Below, one piece after another: positions 21,867 to 24,037 of a stretch of DNA of 24,037 nt. Source of the DNA: Chloroflexi bacterium UBA5189 (lineage in GTDB: Bacteria > Chloroflexota > Limnocylindria > Limnocylindrales > CSP1-4); NCBI GenBank assembly GCA_002413045.1, contig DHWF01000021.1, positions 52,280 through 76,316 on the forward strand. Reading direction: 5' to 3'. Below the pieces are notes generated by a model. It was not told where the DNA came from and did not search any database. It worked only from the letters and a program-made list of their open reading frames with translations. Every line of letters begins with the position of its first letter. The first letter of the stretch is position 1. Position numbers and translations under genes: made by a program.

Positions 21867-23150
21867 GTGAGTGACGGATCACTTTCCATCGAGCCCACGG
21901 AGGCCGCGGCGAGCGTTGGTGCGCCGGCCGCCGCCGAAGCCGCCGCGGCGAAGGCGGCCGCCGCGCAGTCCGCGACGCTCACCCTGAATGCGCCGGAGGC
22001 GATCTCGGTCGTTGCCCCCGAGCAGGCCGAGGCGGCCGTGCAGGTCGACCCGGGCGAGGCGGCGAAGCTCGACGCAACCGTCGCGAGCTACGTCGAGGGC
22101 GTGACGACCCTGGATGTGCACGACGCGGCATTCGCCTCGCGCGTGCGGGACATCCAGAAGCTCGGTGACACGGACATCAGGGCCTCTGCCGACGTGTCGA
22201 ACCGGCTCCTCCAGAAGCCGCTCGCCGCCGCCGCGCGGGGCGGCGTTTCGGACGCCTCCGACATCTCGAAGTCGCTGCTCACGCTGCGGCAGACCGTCGA
22301 GGACCTCGATCCGAGCGCGCAGGGTGACCTGCTCTCGCCGAAGCGCCTATTCGGAATCCTCCCGTTCGGCGACCGGATCCGGGACTACTTCGGCAAGTAC
22401 CAGTCCAGCCAGAGCCACCTCAACGCGATCATCGAGTCGCTCTACCACGGCCAGGAAGAGCTCCAGAAGGACAACGGCGATCTCGAGCAGGAGAAGGTCA
22501 ACCTATGGGCGGTGATGGGCCGCCTCCGGCAGTACATCTATCTCGGGCAACGGCTCGATGCCGCGCTGACGGACAAGATCGCCGGGATCGAGGCCACGGA
22601 TCCCGACCGGGCGAAGGCCCTCAAGGAGGACCTCCTGTTCCCCGTCCGGCAGAAGGTCCAGGACCTCCTGACCCAGCTCGCGGTGAGCGTCCAGGGCTAC
22701 CTGGCGCTCGATCTCATCCGCCGCAACAACATCGAGCTGATCAGGGGTGTCGACCGTGCGACGACGACGACGGTATCCGCGCTCCGGACCGCGATCATCG
22801 TGGCCCAGGCCCTGTCCGACCAGAAGCTCGTGCTCGATCAGATCACCGCACTGAATGCGACGACGGGCCACCTCATCGAGTCGACCGCCGAGATGCTCCG
22901 CCAGCAGTCGGCGGCGATCAGCGAGCAAACCGCTGCAGCGACCGTCGAGCTGGCGACGCTCCAGGCCGCATTCAACAACATCTACGCGACCATGGATGAG
23001 GTCGACCAATTCAAGGTCAAGGCGCTCGACAGCATGTCGAAGACCATCGATGCGCTGACGACCGAGGTCGGCCGGTCGCACGCCTATCTCGATCGGGCGC
23101 AGGCCCGCGACGAACCGCCGGGCGACGACCCGGTCGCACCAAGCTCGTGA
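21867..23150 (+). CDS. telA: TelA/KlaA-family toxic anion resistance protein
   Basis: 427 residues from GTG 21867. The first 60 residues are Ala/Glu-rich and probably disordered. The TelA core follows: ISNRLLQKPL-like segment (reads VSNRLLQKPLAAA), LLTLRQTVEDLDPSAQGDLL, FGILPFGDRIRDYFGKYQSSQSHLNAIIESLY, then EQEKVNLWAVMGRLRQYIYL, which is strongly family-specific. The rest is nearly all helix with coiled-coil character. TelA homologues were named for tellurite resistance and occur with TerD-type stress genes, but the biochemical role is unsettled. No ter genes are nearby here. Its stop overlaps the PPK2 start (GTGA), so the two are translationally coupled. Confidence 0.92.
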   Translation: MSDGSLSIEPTEAAASVGAPAAAEAAAAKAAAAQSATLTLNAPEAISVVAPEQAEAAVQVDPGEAAKLDATVASYVEGVTTLDVHDAAFASRVRDIQKLGDTDIRASADVSNRLLQKPLAAAARGGVSDASDISKSLLTLRQTVEDLDPSAQGDLLSPKRLFGILPFGDRIRDYFGKYQSSQSHLNAIIESLYHGQEELQKDNGDLEQEKVNLWAVMGRLRQYIYLGQRLDAALTDKIAGIEATDPDRAKALKEDLLFPVRQKVQDLLTQLAVSVQGYLALDLIRRNNIELIRGVDRATTTTVSALRTAIIVAQALSDQKLVLDQITALNATTGHLIESTAEMLRQQSAAISEQTAAATVELATLQAAFNNIYATMDEVDQFKVKALDSMSKTIDALTTEVGRSHAYLDRAQARDEPPGDDPVAPSS

Positions 23151-23965
23151 GCGCAGACCACCCCCATCTCGCCGAGCGGCTGATCGTCAAGCCAAGCTCG
23201 AAGGTCAGCCTCCACGAAGCCGACGCGAACGAGTCGCACGGGTATACAAAGGACACGGCGGCCAAGCCCACGCTCGACGACCTGGCGCGACTGACGTCGC
23301 TCCAGGAGCGCCTGTTCGCGGAGCAGAAGCACCCGATCCTGGTCGTGCTCCAGGGCATCGACACGTCCGGCAAGGACGGCACGATCCGCCACGTCATGTC
23401 GGCGCTCAACCCGCAGGGCTGCTGGATCGCGGGCTTCGGCGTGCCGACCGCGGTCGAGTCGGCGCACGACTACCTGTGGCGGATCCACGCCCAGACGCCG
23501 GCCAACGGCGAGATCGTCGTGTTCAACCGATCGCACTACGAGAGCGTCCTCGTGGTCCGCGTCCACGACCTCGTACCGGAGGCGCAGTGGCGGCCCCGGT
23601 TCGCGCAGATCAACGCGTTCGAGGAGCTCCTCGCCGCCGAGGGCACGACGATCGTCAAGTTCTTCCTGCACATCGATCGTGACGAACAGCGCCAACGGCT
23701 CCAGGCCCGCTATGACGATCCGACGAAGCACTGGAAGTTCAAGATGGGCGACCTCGAGGAGCGCAAGCGCTGGGATGACTACACCGCCGCCTACGAGGAC
23801 GTGCTGAGCCGCTGCTCCACCGACGCGGCGCCCTGGTACGTCGTCCCGGCGAACCGCAAGTGGTTCCGCAACCTCGCCATCGGCGAGATCCTTGCCGACC
23901 GGCTCGAGGCGCTGAAGCCCGAGTATCCCGTCGTGGAGCTGCCGCCAAACCTGGTCATCGCGTAG
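23147..23965 (+). CDS. ppk2: Polyphosphate kinase 2 family (polyphosphate:nucleotide phosphotransferase)
   Basis: 272 residues from a GTG overlapping the telA stop. The P-loop reads GIDTSGKDGT (70-79), the Walker B-like/lid segment FNRSHYESVLVVRV (126-139; Ser132-Val134 replaces the commoner EDV), and the later KFFLHIDRDEQRQRL and WKF segments match one-domain PPK2 enzymes, most like the group that phosphorylates AMP/ADP from polyphosphate (class III). HVMSALNPQGC and HDYLWRIH are also typical. It is cytoplasmic, with no extra domains. It ends 22 bases before the tRNA gene. Confidence 0.94.
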   Translation: MSADHPHLAERLIVKPSSKVSLHEADANESHGYTKDTAAKPTLDDLARLTSLQERLFAEQKHPILVVLQGIDTSGKDGTIRHVMSALNPQGCWIAGFGVPTAVESAHDYLWRIHAQTPANGEIVVFNRSHYESVLVVRVHDLVPEAQWRPRFAQINAFEELLAAEGTTIVKFFLHIDRDEQRQRLQARYDDPTKHWKFKMGDLEERKRWDDYTAAYEDVLSRCSTDAAPWYVVPANRKWFRNLAIGEILADRLEALKPEYPVVELPPNLVIA

Positions 23966-23973
23966 GCCTGCGG

Positions 23974-23979
23974 TACCCT
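23974..23979 (+). promoter_or_regulatory. -10 box of the tRNA-Arg gene (TACCCT)
   Basis: TACCCT lies 8 bases before the first base of the tRNA and after the PPK2 stop. It has the same TANNNT form as the protein-gene boxes, which supports that reading of them. Confidence 0.5.
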
Positions 23980-23987
23980 TCCGCCAC

Positions 23988-24037
23988 GCGCCCGTAGCTC
24001 AGCGGATTAGAGCATCTGACTTCGGATCAGAGGGTCG
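23988..24037 (+). tRNA. tRNA-Arg (anticodon UCG), 5' part, cut by the window edge
   Basis: The acceptor strand GCGCCCG is followed by a D-arm with TAGCTCAGCGGATTAGAGC and an anticodon stem TCTGA/TCAGA closing the loop CTTCGGA, which gives anticodon UCG (reads CGA arginine codons). The sequence stops in the variable region at base 24037; the T-arm and 3' acceptor strand are outside the window. Confidence 0.93.

Noticed and set aside
1..24037. Mobile elements, prophage or CRISPR
   Set aside because: No transposase, integrase, terminal inverted repeats or regularly spaced repeats were found; composition appears even across the window.

Overview
This is a gene-dense, GC-rich bacterial chromosomal segment with no insertion sequences, integrases, phage genes or CRISPR array. 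The protein repertoire suggests a soil or freshwater Chloroflexota of the Limnocylindria/Ellin6529 type, with Actinomycetota as the main alternative. The signs are many GTG starts, a TelA-PPK2 pair, a CE4-LysM protein, a VanY-type peptidase, and many -10 boxes 6-8 bases before the start codon, as in leaderless mRNAs. The lineage is an inference: no 16S or marker gene is present.

Left part (1-6.9 kb): the N-terminal 234 codons of a GltD-like iron-sulfur/FAD oxidoreductase run off the left edge. Next come a membrane-anchored protein of unknown function and a tight minus-strand operon: HAD phosphatase, thiamine pyrophosphokinase, BCP peroxiredoxin, PIG-L deacetylase. A very short divergent promoter region separates that operon from a YbaK-type editing deacylase coupled to a small PQQ-repeat-like protein. 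A GIDE-like three-helix membrane protein follows.

Middle (6.9-14.6 kb): a 969-residue fusion of a MerR/excisionase-type helix-turn-helix, about four GAF domains and a GGDEF cyclase with an intact I-site. After it come a membrane-anchored LysM/CE4 deacetylase with an altered metal site and a minus-strand polar amino acid ABC transporter (lipoprotein, permease, ATPase). A SAM hydrolase (DUF62) lies directly upstream of the transporter genes, preceded by a perfect 14-bp hairpin.

Right part (14.6-24 kb): a small conserved-looking protein diverges from a WYL-family regulator. Then come a secreted CAP-domain protein with an FnIII-like tail, a SAMHD1-like HD phosphohydrolase, a lipoprotein with a degenerate CapA-like fold, a VanY-like carboxypeptidase, a 136-residue unknown protein, TelA overlapping PPK2, and the 5' part of tRNA-Arg(UCG).

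Two themes run through the window. One is envelope remodelling and sensing (LysM/CE4, CAP, VanY, CapA-like, TelA, GIDE-like). The other is nucleotide, cofactor and second-messenger metabolism (c-di-GMP, TPP, SAM, dNTP, polyphosphate). The most unusual points are the DNA-binding diguanylate cyclase, the CapA-like lipoprotein lacking expected active-site residues, the repeated leaderless promoter pattern, and structured intergenic DNA before the CAP and GIDE-like genes.
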